Origin: JAAYEA01 sp012689325
GTDB lineage: Bacteria; Chloroflexota; Anaerolineae; JAAYEA01
Direction of reading: 5' to 3'
DNA: 64,000 bases
NCBI GenBank assembly: GCA_036841525.1
Contig: DAITVZ010000013.1
Coordinates: 11,155-75,154, forward strand
The first letter of the stretch is position 1, and each line of letters opens with the position of its first letter. The translations under genes and the position numbers were made by a program. The notes under the pieces were generated by a model that worked only from the letters and a program-made list of their open reading frames with translations, ran no database searches and was not told the origin of the DNA. Shown here in pieces: positions 16,377 through 24,559 of this stretch.

Positions 16377-17135
16377 ATGAACAAGATCACCGCCGAACAC
16401 CTGAACTTTTACTATGGGACCCATCTCGCCCTGAGCGACATCTCGGTCGAGATCCCGGAGCGCCAGATCACCGCGCTCATCGGGCCCTCGGGCTGCGGCA
16501 AGTCCACCTTTTTGCGCTGCCTGAACCGCATGAACGACACCATCCGCGGCACCCGCGTGGAGGGCCACGTCCGGCTGGACGGGCAGGACCTCTATGCCCC
16601 CGAGACGGACGTGGTGGAGCTGCGCCGCCGCGTGGGCATGGTCTTTCAGCGCCCCAACCCCTTCCCCCAGTCCGTCTTTGATAATGTGGCCTTTGGGCCG
16701 CGGGTGCTGGGGCTGGACCGGCAGCCCGGCCAGAGCCTGGGGGCGATCGTGGAGCAGAGCCTCCGCGGCGCCGTGCTCTGGGATGAGGTGAAGGACAACC
16801 TGAAGCAGGACGCCCTCGGCCTCTCCCTGGGCCAGCAACAGCGCCTCTGCATCGCCCGCACCATCGCCACCAAGCCCGAGGTCATCCTGATGGACGAGCC
16901 CTGCTCCGCGCTGGACCCCATCGCCACGCTGGAGGTGGAGGAGCTGATGCACGCCCTGCGGGAGAGCTATACCATCGTCATCGTCACCCACAACATGCAG
17001 CAGGCGGCGCGCGTCTCCGACTGGACCGGCTTTTTCTGGCTGGGCAAGCTCGTCGAGTTCGGCGCCACCCAGGACATCTTTACCGCCCCCCGCCACAAGC
17101 AGACCGAGGATTACATCACCGGGCGGGCGGGGTAA
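16377..17135 (+). CDS. pstB: Phosphate ABC transporter ATPase, second copy (signature variant)
   Basis: PstB-type ATPase of 252 residues. Walker A is GPSGCGKST (36-44), the Q-loop Gln91 is present in VGMVFQRPNPFPQS, Walker B is ILMDEPC with Glu174 and the switch His is His205. The ABC signature is LSLGQ (149-153) in place of LSGGQ. In an ABC dimer each signature completes the partner's ATP site, so this defect and the missing Q-loop Gln of the first copy fall in the same composite site. Last gene of the pst operon; no phoU follows. Confidence 0.91.
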   Translation: MNKITAEHLNFYYGTHLALSDISVEIPERQITALIGPSGCGKSTFLRCLNRMNDTIRGTRVEGHVRLDGQDLYAPETDVVELRRRVGMVFQRPNPFPQSVFDNVAFGPRVLGLDRQPGQSLGAIVEQSLRGAVLWDEVKDNLKQDALGLSLGQQQRLCIARTIATKPEVILMDEPCSALDPIATLEVEELMHALRESYTIVIVTHNMQQAARVSDWTGFFWLGKLVEFGATQDIFTAPRHKQTEDYITGRAG

Positions 17136-17189
17136 GGCGAAACGCCCCACCCCCTGCCCCCTCCCCTGACGACATTCCATGTCGCCGCG

Positions 17190-17215
17190 TTGGGGGAGGG
17201 GGTTGGGGGAGAGGG
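17190..17215 (+). repeat. G-rich quadruplex-like repeat, copy 1
   Basis: Four G-runs of 5, 5, 5 and 3 separated by 1-3 nt, with a C-rich stretch 30 bp before it. Nearly identical sequence occurs at 23607-23633. The pattern satisfies the usual G-quadruplex rule. The spacer 17136-17394 otherwise holds only the assembly gap. Confidence 0.6.
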
Positions 17216-17259
17216 CACAAGAAACGAGGTCTCCATCTCATGTCCGACAACCACACCGT

Positions 17260-17359
17260 NNNNNNNNNNNNNNNNNNNNNNNNNNNNNNNNNNNNNNNNN
17301 NNNNNNNNNNNNNNNNNNNNNNNNNNNNNNNNNNNNNNNNNNNNNNNNNNNNNNNNNNN
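17260..17359. other. Assembly gap of 100 N flanked by the same 55 bases
   Basis: The 55 bases before the gap (17205-17259) are identical to the 55 after it (17360-17414). The two contigs therefore overlap, and the N-run is probably a scaffolding artefact with no missing sequence. The copy before the gap also carries a second ATG and first six codons of the PIG-L gene, which should not be annotated. Confidence 0.85.
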
Positions 17360-17394
17360 GGGGGAGAGGGCACAAGAAACGAGGTCTCCATCTC

Positions 17395-18087
17395 ATGTCC
17401 GACAACCACACCGTCCCCGCCTCCGCCCTGGTCATCATCGCCCACCCGGACGACGCCGAGTTCACCATGGCCGGCACCGTCGCCGCCTGGGTCCGCGCCG
17501 GGTGTCAGGTCACCTACGTCCTCTGCACCGACGGCAACGTCGGCTACCACGGCGCCGACCTGACCCGCGAGCAACTGGCCGCCCTCCGCCGCACCGAGCA
17601 GCGCGCCGCCTGCGCGGCGTTGGGCGTGCACGACGTGGTCTTTCTCGGCCACGACGACTGCACCCTGCAGCCGAGCATTGAGCTGCGCCGCGAGTTGGTG
17701 CAGGTCATCCGCGACCGCAAGCCCGAGGCCGTGCTCACCGGCGACCCCACCGAGCTCTTCTTTGGCGACAGTTATGTCAATCACCCCGATCACCGCGCCG
17801 CCGCCCAGGCCGCCATCGACGCCGTGGCCCCCGCCGCCGGGGTGCCGCTCCTGTGGCCCGAGACCGGCCCCGCCCACCAGGTGCAGCGGCTCTACATCCA
17901 CGGCAACCGCCAGCCCAACCTGTGGGTGGATATCGCCGCCACGCTGGAACAAAAGATCGAGGCCCTGCGCCAGCACGCCAGCCAGCTCGCCCACGACCCC
18001 GCCGAGATGATCCGCGCCTGGGCCGCCGAGGAAGCCAAGGAGCACGGCCTGGACTATTGCGAGTCCTACCGCGTCATCACGCTCTAG
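17395..18087 (+). CDS. PIG-L/LmbE family deacetylase
   Basis: A 230-residue zinc-dependent N-deacetylase of the PIG-L family, which acts on GlcNAc-containing lipids, mycothiol/bacillithiol precursors or other N-acetyl sugars. The metal and catalytic motif AHPDDAE is at residues 16-22 and the second motif VNHPDHRA lies near residue 128. No signal peptide is seen. The ATG at 17395 lies after the scaffold gap. The next gene begins 69 bp downstream behind its own leader element. Which substrate it uses cannot be deduced; thiol metabolism is possible given the mycothione-reductase-like gene at 39891, but they are not linked. Confidence 0.87.
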   Translation: MSDNHTVPASALVIIAHPDDAEFTMAGTVAAWVRAGCQVTYVLCTDGNVGYHGADLTREQLAALRRTEQRAACAALGVHDVVFLGHDDCTLQPSIELRRELVQVIRDRKPEAVLTGDPTELFFGDSYVNHPDHRAAAQAAIDAVAPAAGVPLLWPETGPAHQVQRLYIHGNRQPNLWVDIAATLEQKIEALRQHASQLAHDPAEMIRAWAAEEAKEHGLDYCESYRVITL

Positions 18088-18103
18088 AGGGGATATCGCT
18101 CTG

Positions 18104-18141
18104 TCCTGATCCGTTCGATCCGTGGAATCCGTGTACCATTC
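18104..18141 (+). repeat. TGATCC leader element, copy 2
   Basis: Contains CCTGATCCGTTCGATCCG followed by TGGAATCCGTGTACCATTC, immediately before the GAGGGAGG ribosome site of the gene at 18157. Same position and orientation as the copy at 10223. Confidence 0.6.
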
Positions 18142-18156
18142 TCGAGGGAGGTCGCT

Positions 18157-20130
18157 ATGGCCGTCATCGCGTGCGTGGTCACGTCCCAGGGCCCCTTCGC
18201 CGGGGGCCGCTCCTTCGGCGAGGTCGGCCCCTACGAGGAACTGCGCGGCGAGCTCCACTACGCCGCCGACCCCGCTCACCCCCGCAACGCCGCCATCACC
18301 GACCTGGCGCTGGCCCCCCGCGACGGCCAGGGGCGCGTCCACTGGTCCGCGGATTTCGCCCTGCTCCGCCCGGCGGACCCCCGGCGCGGCAGCGGGCGGC
18401 TGCTCTACGAGGTGATCAACCGCGGGCGCCGCGGCGCCGTGCGCATGTTCAACCTGGGCCCGCCCATCACCGACCACGCCGCGCCCATGGACCCCGGCGA
18501 CGGCTTTTTGATGCGGCGCGGCTACACCGTCGCCTGGTGCGGCTGGCAGCACGACGTCCCCCGCGACCCGGGCCTGCTGCACATGCACCCGCCCGAGGCC
18601 CTCGCGCCCGACGGTTCGCCCCTGCGCGGGCCCGTCATGGTCACGCTGCAAACCAGCGCGCCCAGCCAGGTGCAGCTCCTCTCCGACCGGATGCACCGCC
18701 CCTACCCCGCCGCCGAGCTGGACCAGCCCGAGGCGACGCTGTGGGTGCGCGACTGGGAGCTGGGCCCCGCCCGCCGGATCCCCCGGCAAGAGTGGGCCTT
18801 TGCCCGCCTGGAGCGCGGCGAGGTGGTCCGCGACGCCGAGCGCATCCACTTTCCCGCGGGGTTCATCCCCGGCAAGGTCTATCAGGTGGTCTATACCGCC
18901 ATCGGCGCGCCGGTGGTGGGCGCGGGGCTCCTTGCCGCGCGCGATATGGTCTCGTTTCTCCGTTACGCCCCCGCCTCGGCGGGCAATCCCCTCGCAGGTG
19001 GGGTCCGCTACGCCTATGCCTTCGGCTCCTCCCAGAGCGGCCGCTTCCTCCGGCAGCTCCTCTACCTGGACCTCAACACCGACGAGGCGGAGCGTCCTGT
19101 TTTCGACGGCCTCATCCCCCACGTGGCCGGGGGACGCCGGGGCGAGTTCAACCAGCGCTTCGGCCAGCCCTCCAGCATGGCGCGGCTGAGCGTCGGCACG
19201 CTCTTTCCTTTCGCCGATCGCACCCTCGACGACCCGCACACCGGCTGCCGCGACGGGCTTCTGTCCCGCGTCCAGGCCCGCGGCGGCCCGCCCAAGGTGG
19301 TGCTGCTGAACACCTCCAGCGAGTACTGGCGCGGCGACGCCTCGCTGGCCCACACCGACCCGCTGGCCGGCGGCGATGTGGAGCCCGCGCCCAACGTGCG
19401 CATCTATCACCTCGCCGGGACGCAGCACGGCCCCGGCGGCCCGCCGCTCACCGACCGCAATGAAGCCGATGGCTCCCGCGGCCAGCAGACCTTCAACACG
19501 GTGGAATATCGCCCGCTGGTGCGCGCCGCGCTGGAAAACCTCGACCGCTGGGTCAGCGCCGGCGAGGAGCCCCCGCCCAGCCGCTACCCCCGGCTGGACG
19601 ACGGCACTGCCGTGCCGCCATCTGCGGTCAAGGCTGCTTTCGCCGCCTTCCCCGGCGTCGGCTGGCCCGCCCGGCTGCCCGGCCTGGTCCAGCAGGACTT
19701 TGGCCCCGAGGTCAGCCATGGCGTCGCCGCGACCCTGCCGCCCGCGCTGGGCGCGCCCTATCGCTTCCTGGTCCCCGCGGTGGACAGCGACGGCAACGAG
19801 GTCAGCGGCGTCCGCCTGCCCGACCTGACCGTGCCCCTGGGGACGCATACCGGGTGGAACCTGCGCCACGCCGACATGGGCGCGCCCGAGCTGCTGATGG
19901 ACCTCATCGGCGCCACCATCCCCTTCGCGCCGACGCGGGAGGCTCGCCTGGCCGCCGGCGACCCGCGCCCCGCCATCGCCGAGCGCTACGCCTCCAAGGC
20001 CGACTATCTGGCGCGGGTGGAGCGCGCGGCCCAGGAATTGGCGGCCCAGGGCTACCTGCTGGCCGAGGACGTGCCCGTGGTGGTGGCCCACGCCGCCGCC
20101 CGCTATGACGCCTTTGGAGGTGAATCATGA
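18157..20130 (+). CDS. Large alpha/beta hydrolase-domain protein
   Basis: A 657-residue protein of the large alpha/beta hydrolase domain family (Abhydrolase_10 type). The proposed nucleophile is Ser292 in GSSQS, followed by GRFLRQLLYLDLN. A late TQHGP motif (about residue 427) may supply the His, as in related proteins. No signal peptide is visible. The last four bases overlap the start of the next gene (ATGA), indicating coupled translation with an unknown protein. The reaction is unknown; esters or amides are plausible substrates. GAGGGAGG precedes the ATG. Confidence 0.8.
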   Translation: MAVIACVVTSQGPFAGGRSFGEVGPYEELRGELHYAADPAHPRNAAITDLALAPRDGQGRVHWSADFALLRPADPRRGSGRLLYEVINRGRRGAVRMFNLGPPITDHAAPMDPGDGFLMRRGYTVAWCGWQHDVPRDPGLLHMHPPEALAPDGSPLRGPVMVTLQTSAPSQVQLLSDRMHRPYPAAELDQPEATLWVRDWELGPARRIPRQEWAFARLERGEVVRDAERIHFPAGFIPGKVYQVVYTAIGAPVVGAGLLAARDMVSFLRYAPASAGNPLAGGVRYAYAFGSSQSGRFLRQLLYLDLNTDEAERPVFDGLIPHVAGGRRGEFNQRFGQPSSMARLSVGTLFPFADRTLDDPHTGCRDGLLSRVQARGGPPKVVLLNTSSEYWRGDASLAHTDPLAGGDVEPAPNVRIYHLAGTQHGPGGPPLTDRNEADGSRGQQTFNTVEYRPLVRAALENLDRWVSAGEEPPPSRYPRLDDGTAVPPSAVKAAFAAFPGVGWPARLPGLVQQDFGPEVSHGVAATLPPALGAPYRFLVPAVDSDGNEVSGVRLPDLTVPLGTHTGWNLRHADMGAPELLMDLIGATIPFAPTREARLAAGDPRPAIAERYASKADYLARVERAAQELAAQGYLLAEDVPVVVAHAAARYDAFGGES

Positions 20131-20912
20131 CCGAGCCAGTTATCGTCAAGCAGTTCGTCATCACCCCCGCCGCGGGCAAGCGGCTCATCGCCCGCGCCCT
20201 CGCCGCCCACCCGCTCATCCGCGAGGCGCTGGCCGAGCGAACCGTCGTCATCGTCGCCGGCACCACCAACGGCTATATCGCCGAGGAGATCACGAGCTCG
20301 TTGGGGATCGCCGGTTTCTCGCGGGGACGCTTCTTCCGCGGCATCACCCTGCCCCCTGGCCGCCGCGTCTCCGCCACTGGCCGCCTCCCTGACGAGAGCG
20401 CCTTCCCCGGCGACGTGGTGTTGGAGCGGGGCGTCTGGCGGCAAGGCCAGACCATCGACGAGGTGGCCGATTCCCTGCGCGAGGGGGATATCATCCTGAA
20501 GGGGGCCAACGCCCTGGACCTGGCCCATCGCCGGGCTGCCATCCTCATCGGCCACCCGCGCCTGGGCACCATCGGCCCCATCCTCGCCGCCGCGGTGGGC
20601 CGCCGCGTCCGCCTGATCCACCCGGTGGGCCTGGAAAAGCGCATCGTCGGCGACCTGGACGAGCTGGCCCGGCGGCTGAACGCGCCGGGGGCGCAGGGCG
20701 CGCGGCTGATCCCCGTCTATGGCGAGGTCTATACCGAGCTGGAGGCCATCGCGACGCTGAGCGGCGGCGCCATCGCCGAGCTGGTCGCTGCCGGGGGCGT
20801 CGGCGGGGCCGAGGGCGCGGTCTGGCTGGCCGTCCGCGGCGACGCCGCGCAGCTCGCCGCCGCCGAGGAGGCCCTCCGCGCCGCGCAGGCCGAGCCGCCC
20901 TTCGAGGCGTAG
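20127..20912 (+). CDS. Conserved protein of unknown function
   Basis: A 261-residue protein not assigned to a function. It contains RTVVIVAGTTNGYIAEE near residue 40 and EGDIILKGANALD near 132, then AAILIGHPRLGTIGPILAAAVGRRVRLIHPVGLEKRI, which resembles a nucleotide- or phosphate-binding alternation of strands and Gly-rich turns. The C-terminal 60 residues look like a small ferredoxin-like regulatory domain. There is no signal peptide or membrane segment. It overlaps the alpha/beta hydrolase gene by 4 bp, so the two products probably work together. Confidence 0.7.
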   Translation: MTEPVIVKQFVITPAAGKRLIARALAAHPLIREALAERTVVIVAGTTNGYIAEEITSSLGIAGFSRGRFFRGITLPPGRRVSATGRLPDESAFPGDVVLERGVWRQGQTIDEVADSLREGDIILKGANALDLAHRRAAILIGHPRLGTIGPILAAAVGRRVRLIHPVGLEKRIVGDLDELARRLNAPGAQGARLIPVYGEVYTELEAIATLSGGAIAELVAAGGVGGAEGAVWLAVRGDAAQLAAAEEALRAAQAEPPFEA

Positions 20913-21042
20913 CGGCTCGACCGTCGGCGATCGGTCGCTGCCGCCCCGTCCATCGCGAGCCGGTGGATGGCGGCACGGTCAAAGCCGCAGTTCGAGGAGC
21001 GATGCAAGCCAGCAGGTTGCGTCGCAGGGAGACATCGTCAAG

Positions 21043-21867
21043 ATGGCTACGGACGAAACCAGCTCCGAGATCGTCGCCTACTATAACCGCTACGACGAGG
21101 CCCGGCGCCTGGCGAGCGACATCGGCCCGCTGGAAGAGGCCCGCACGCACGAGTTGATGCAGCGCCACTTGCCCCCGCCCCCCGCGGTGGTTCTGGACGT
21201 GGGCGGCGCCGCCGGGGTTTACTCCTTCTGGCTGGCGGGACTCGGCTATGAGATGCACCTGGTGGACCTGGTGCCACGGCACATCGCCCAGGCCGCGCAG
21301 GTGGCGCAGCAACCCGGCGCGCCGCGCCTCGCCAGCATGAGGGTCGGCGACGCGCGGCAGTTGGATTTTCCGAATGGCATCGCCGATGCGGTCGTCCTGC
21401 ACGGCCCGCTCTACCACCTCACCGAACGAGCCGATCGCGTGCGCGCCATTGCTGAGGCGGCCCGCGTCCTCCGCCCCGGCGGCGTGCTGCTCGCCTTTGC
21501 TATCACCCGCTACGCCGGGCTGCTCTACGGCCTCACCAAGGGGCACGTCTTTGACCCGGCCTACTATGCCATGATCCACAACGAGGTACGCACCGGCGTG
21601 CGCCGTGATCCCCCCGCCTGGGCGACCACCTTCCCCAGCGCCTACTTTCACCTGCCCGCCGAGCTTGCCGGCGAGCTGGCCGATGGCGGGTTGGCCCACG
21701 TCGCCACCCTGGGCATCCTCGGCCCGGCTTGGCTGGTCCCAGATCTGGAGGCAAGTTGGGCGGATGCACGCCAGCGCGAAGCGCTCTTGGGTATCGCCCG
21801 CCTCACGGAGGGAGAGCCCGCCCTGGGTCCGCGCCTGCTGGCCGTGGGCAGGAAGGGATCGCCTTAG
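21043..21867 (+). CDS. Class I SAM-dependent methyltransferase
   Basis: A 274-residue methyltransferase with the Rossmann SAM-binding motif I VVLDVGGAAGVYSFWLA (about 49-65), motif II HLVDLVPRHIAQA, and GDARQLDFPNGIADAVVLHGPLYHL before the post-motif RVLRPGGVLL. It is cytosolic. It stands 130 bp after the previous gene and converges with the dehydrogenase gene at 21864, overlapping it by 4 bp at the stops. The acceptor is unknown. Confidence 0.85.
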   Translation: MATDETSSEIVAYYNRYDEARRLASDIGPLEEARTHELMQRHLPPPPAVVLDVGGAAGVYSFWLAGLGYEMHLVDLVPRHIAQAAQVAQQPGAPRLASMRVGDARQLDFPNGIADAVVLHGPLYHLTERADRVRAIAEAARVLRPGGVLLAFAITRYAGLLYGLTKGHVFDPAYYAMIHNEVRTGVRRDPPAWATTFPSAYFHLPAELAGELADGGLAHVATLGILGPAWLVPDLEASWADARQREALLGIARLTEGEPALGPRLLAVGRKGSP

Positions 21868-22874
21868 GCCAGGTTCCCCAGCCTCGCCGCCATCTGTTGC
21901 GCCCGCAGCGCCAGCTCGCAGGCCAGGAAGCAGCGCTCCTGGTTCTGCGCCGTCTGCGTCCCCGCCAGCGCGTCGGCCACGAACCGCCGCCCAAAGTCCA
22001 GCGGCACATCCGCGCAGTCGACCCGCTGCGTCCGCTCGCCGTTCACCAGGAGAAGGTGGTCGCCGCCCGGCTGCCCCGCCAGGTCGATGGTCGGGCGCAC
22101 CTCCATGTACCCCTCCGTCCCCAGGATCACCAGCCGCGTGTCGCCCCAGGTCCCCAGCCCGTCGGGGCTCAGCCAGTCCACGCGGATATAGGCCGTCCCG
22201 GCGTCGCCGCGCAGCATGGCCTCGCCCACCTCCTCCAGATCGGGGTGCTCCGGGTGCTTATAGTTGGCCACCTGCGCCGCCACCACCTCGGCCCGCGTCG
22301 AGCCGGTGAAGTAGAGGAAATGGTCGAACTGGTGCGAGGCGATGTCGGTGATGATGCCGCCGTACTGCTCCCGGCGGAAGAACCAGTCAGCGCGGCTGGG
22401 CAGCCCGGCGCGGTGCGGCCCCAAGCCGATGAACTGGACCACCCGGCCGATGGCGCCGGCGCGCGCGAGCTCGCCAGCCTTGAGCGTGGCGCGGCTATCG
22501 TAGCGCCCGAAATAGACCGCGTATGCGCGACCCGTCTCGGCGTGGGCGCGCCGCGCCTCCGCCAACTGCGCCAGCGTGGTGAACCCCGGCTTGTCCGACA
22601 GGAACGACTTGCCGTGGCGCATCGCCGCCGCGCCCAGCGGCCCCCGCTCGTTGGGGATCGCCGAGGTGGTGATGATCTGGATGCTCTCGTCCTCCAAGAG
22701 CGCCGCCGGGTCATCGACCCGCCGCACGCCCGGATACCGCGCCAGGAACCGCGCCGCCAGGTCGTCCTCCGGCGCATAGAGCCCCGCGCAGGCGGCCCCC
22801 GCCCCCAGCAGCGCCTCCACCTGCGCATAGATGTGCCCGTGGTTGATCTTGATCACGCCAAAACGCGCTTCCAT
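21864..22874 (-). CDS. Gfo/Idh/MocA family oxidoreductase
   Basis: A 336-residue NAD(P)-dependent dehydrogenase. The N-terminal Rossmann domain is unusual: the start reads RFGVIKINHGHIYAQ in place of the common GxGxxG fingerprint. The catalytic-region motif EKP appears as SDKPGF (about residue 93). The C-terminal domain contains GGIITDIASHQFDHFLYFTGS, matching the substrate-binding beta-sheet with His residues. GGAGAG precedes the ATG. It is probably a sugar or cyclitol dehydrogenase; the substrate is unknown. Confidence 0.83.
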   Translation of the reverse strand: MEARFGVIKINHGHIYAQVEALLGAGAACAGLYAPEDDLAARFLARYPGVRRVDDPAALLEDESIQIITTSAIPNERGPLGAAAMRHGKSFLSDKPGFTTLAQLAEARRAHAETGRAYAVYFGRYDSRATLKAGELARAGAIGRVVQFIGLGPHRAGLPSRADWFFRREQYGGIITDIASHQFDHFLYFTGSTRAEVVAAQVANYKHPEHPDLEEVGEAMLRGDAGTAYIRVDWLSPDGLGTWGDTRLVILGTEGYMEVRPTIDLAGQPGGDHLLLVNGERTQRVDCADVPLDFGRRFVADALAGTQTAQNQERCFLACELALRAQQMAARLGNLA

Positions 22875-22902
22875 GGTCCGTTCTCTCCTTCAGGAAATGG
22901 AA

Positions 22903-22975
22903 CCACGAAAAACACCAACCACACGAAAAAGGGAAGAGCCGGTTCTCTTTTCGTGTATTTGGTGTGTTTCGTGGT
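22903..22975. repeat. CACGAAA-type inverted repeat, copy B
   Basis: Long imperfect hairpin with left arm CCACGAAAAACACCAACCAC and right arm ending TTGGTGTGTTTCGTGG; the middle is about 20 bp. This is the best preserved of three copies in the window. It fills the spacer between two minus-strand genes. Confidence 0.7.
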
Positions 22976-22977
22976 GA

Positions 22978-23412
22978 TTATCCGGGCCGGTCTCGCTTTC
23001 CTAGCGCCCGCAGCTCTTCCTCCACGCCCAGCCGGGTCTCGGCGGCGGTGGCGACCCAGCCCCGCTCCGCGGCCCAGCGATCGGCCTCCCGCCGCGCCGC
23101 CTCCAGCGCCTCCCGCGCCTCCGAGTCGCTCAGCCGCCGCATCGACTCGTGGATCGTGCTGTGCAGCACGTCGTCGCTGCCGCCCGGCGCCCAGCGGCAG
23201 TACCAATAGTAGGCGCCGCAGGCCGGGCACTTGAGCAGGCGCTCGCTGGCGTAGCGGTAGTGGTCCTCCAGCCGCGGGTTGGGGGCGGCCAACCGCTCCG
23301 CCGGCGGAAACGACTGCCACGGCTCGTCCGCCGCCGGTTCCTGCGCGTTGGCGATCTCGACATACGCGCCAATCTCGCCGCAGGCCTCGCAACGCTCCTC
23401 GCCCCTGCCCAT
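22978..23412 (-). CDS. Small protein with two CxxC zinc-ribbon motifs
   Basis: A 144-residue protein of unknown function. CEACG near residue 8 and CPACGAYYWYC near residue 62 provide a likely zinc ribbon. The C-terminal half is helical and rich in Ala, Arg and Glu (SDSEAREALEAARREADRWAA). The ATG at 23412 has GAGGAGG at 5-6 nt; the longer frame upstream is Arg-rich and lacks a ribosome site. The tryptophan- and tyrosine-rich zinc segment suggests protein-protein or nucleic-acid contact, but no function should be assumed. Confidence 0.65.
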   Translation of the reverse strand: MGRGEERCEACGEIGAYVEIANAQEPAADEPWQSFPPAERLAAPNPRLEDHYRYASERLLKCPACGAYYWYCRWAPGGSDDVLHSTIHESMRRLSDSEAREALEAARREADRWAAERGWVATAAETRLGVEEELRALGKRDRPG

Positions 23413-23509
23413 CGCCGCCTCCTCTGGCTGCCGGTTACGCCGCCGGCAATGCCGCCGGCAATGCCGCAGGATAACACCATTCGTCGCCGGCGGCAAACCC
23501 GCCGGGGCT

Positions 23510-23535
23510 GTAAGGGCAATTCATGAATGCCCCTA
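23510..23535. repeat. TTCATGAA-centred palindrome
   Basis: GTAAGGGCAATTCATGAATG continuing to CCCCTAC: an imperfect palindrome of the same family as 32894-32925, 45061-45089, 47483-47511 and 63680-63710. Confidence 0.65.
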
Positions 23536-23606
23536 CAGGCCGCCCCCTCTCCCGACACCTCGGGAGAGGGGAATGAGAGGCCCCGCCCTCCCCCTCCCCC
23601 AAGGCC

Positions 23607-23633
23607 TTGGGGGAGGGGGTTGGGGGGAGAGGG
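23607..23633 (+). repeat. G-rich quadruplex-like repeat, copy 2
   Basis: G-runs of 5, 5, 6 and 3 with 1-3 nt spacers, almost the same as 17190-17215. It overlaps a 28-bp perfect palindrome (23591-23618), so it can also form a hairpin with the C-rich arm. Confidence 0.6.
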
Positions 23634-23712
23634 CTCGCCCTCGGAACTATTTTCCCACCCCCATCGTCATACCAAGTGAAGTACCGAGACCGTGAATTGG
23701 AGGAGATACAAC

Positions 23713-24501
23713 ATGTTTAACCCGAACAAACGCAACAACCTGATCACCATCGTCGCCGTGCTGGCCCTCGCCGCGCTGCTCATCGTGGGCTGCGGCCAAG
23801 CCGATAACGGCGGCATTCTGCCCTCGGTGGAGCGCGACGCCCTGAGCGCCAAGGCCGCCACCAGCGCGGAGAACCCGCGCAGCATCAGCGTGAACGGCAG
23901 CGGCTCGGCCAGCGCCGCCCCCGACATGGCCACCATCCAGTTGGGCGTGGAGAGCCGCTCGCCTTCGGCCTCCACGGCGGCGCAGGATAACACCGCCAAG
24001 ATGAACAACGTGATCGCCAAGATCAAGGGCTTGGGCATCGAGGACAAGGACATCCAGACCGTCGATTACCGCATCTATATCCAGGAGAAATACGACGTGA
24101 ACGGGCGGCCCACCGGCGAGCGCGAGTACGTCGTCACCAACCAGGTGCGCGTCAAGGTGCGCAACCTGGAGCTGGTCGGGACCCTGCTGGAGCAGGCGAT
24201 CACCGCGGACGTCAATAGCGTGGGCGGGATCACCTTCGGCATCGAGGACACCGCCGCCCTGGAGAAGCAGGCCCGCGAGAAGGCCATCGCCAACGCCAAG
24301 GAGCGCGCGCAGCAGCTCGCCACCGGCCTGGGCATCACCGTCGGCGCCCCGCTGCAGGTCAGCGAGTACACCAGCGGCACCCCCGTGGCCCGCAACACCG
24401 TCGCCATGGAAAAGGTCGCGCTCGATAGCGCGGCCCCGACCATCGCGGGCGGCGAGCTCGAGATCACCGTCAACGTCTCGGTGTCCTTCGGCATCGAATA
24501 A
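23713..24501 (+). CDS. SIMPL-domain (DUF541) lipoprotein
   Basis: A 262-residue extracytoplasmic protein. A lipoprotein signal peptide ends at Cys27 (ALLIVGC). The mature part is a SIMPL/DUF541 domain: ISVNGSGSASAAPDMATIQLGVE near residue 60, DYRIYIQEKYD, then the paired helices EKQAREKAIANAKERAQQLA with GLGITVG, and a C-terminal beta strand set. Family members are envelope proteins linked with stress, but the molecular role is not settled. The ATG at 23713 has GGAGGAG upstream; an ATG seven codons earlier has no ribosome site. Confidence 0.88.
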   Translation: MFNPNKRNNLITIVAVLALAALLIVGCGQADNGGILPSVERDALSAKAATSAENPRSISVNGSGSASAAPDMATIQLGVESRSPSASTAAQDNTAKMNNVIAKIKGLGIEDKDIQTVDYRIYIQEKYDVNGRPTGEREYVVTNQVRVKVRNLELVGTLLEQAITADVNSVGGITFGIEDTAALEKQAREKAIANAKERAQQLATGLGITVGAPLQVSEYTSGTPVARNTVAMEKVALDSAAPTIAGGELEITVNVSVSFGIE

Positions 24502-24517
24502 CCGAGAACAAACAAAA

Positions 24518-24554
24518 GACCCTCAGGGTTTTCAGAACCCTGAGGGTCTTTTTT
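24518..24554. terminator. Bidirectional rho-independent terminator
   Basis: A 13-bp perfect stem GACCCTCAGGGTT / AACCCTGAGGGTC with a 5-nt loop, six Ts on the right and an A-rich AACAAAA on the left. It sits between the convergent SIMPL and FAH genes and can serve both. Confidence 0.85.
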
Positions 24555-24559
24555 GTGCC

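Larger units (their letters stand above)
23413..23712. other. Repeat-rich spacer of 300 bp
   Basis: No gene was found. It holds a twofold GCCGCCGGCAAT repeat near 23440, a TTCATGAA palindrome (23510-23535), a stem-loop CCCCTCTCCCGA / TCGGGAGAGGGG (about 23544-23572), a 28-bp perfect palindrome of C- and G-runs (23591-23618) and the G-rich repeat at 23607-23633. Confidence 0.6.

Noticed and set aside
17179..18087. Longer open frames running through the N-run
   Set aside because: They arise only because unknown bases are read as X; the flanks are duplicates and the real PIG-L start is at 17395.
9116..20091. A 991-residue minus-strand frame around 17116-20091 and another on the minus strand near 8965-9900
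   Set aside because: Both lie antisense to well-supported genes (alpha/beta hydrolase, aldo/keto reductase), and one passes through the N-run.
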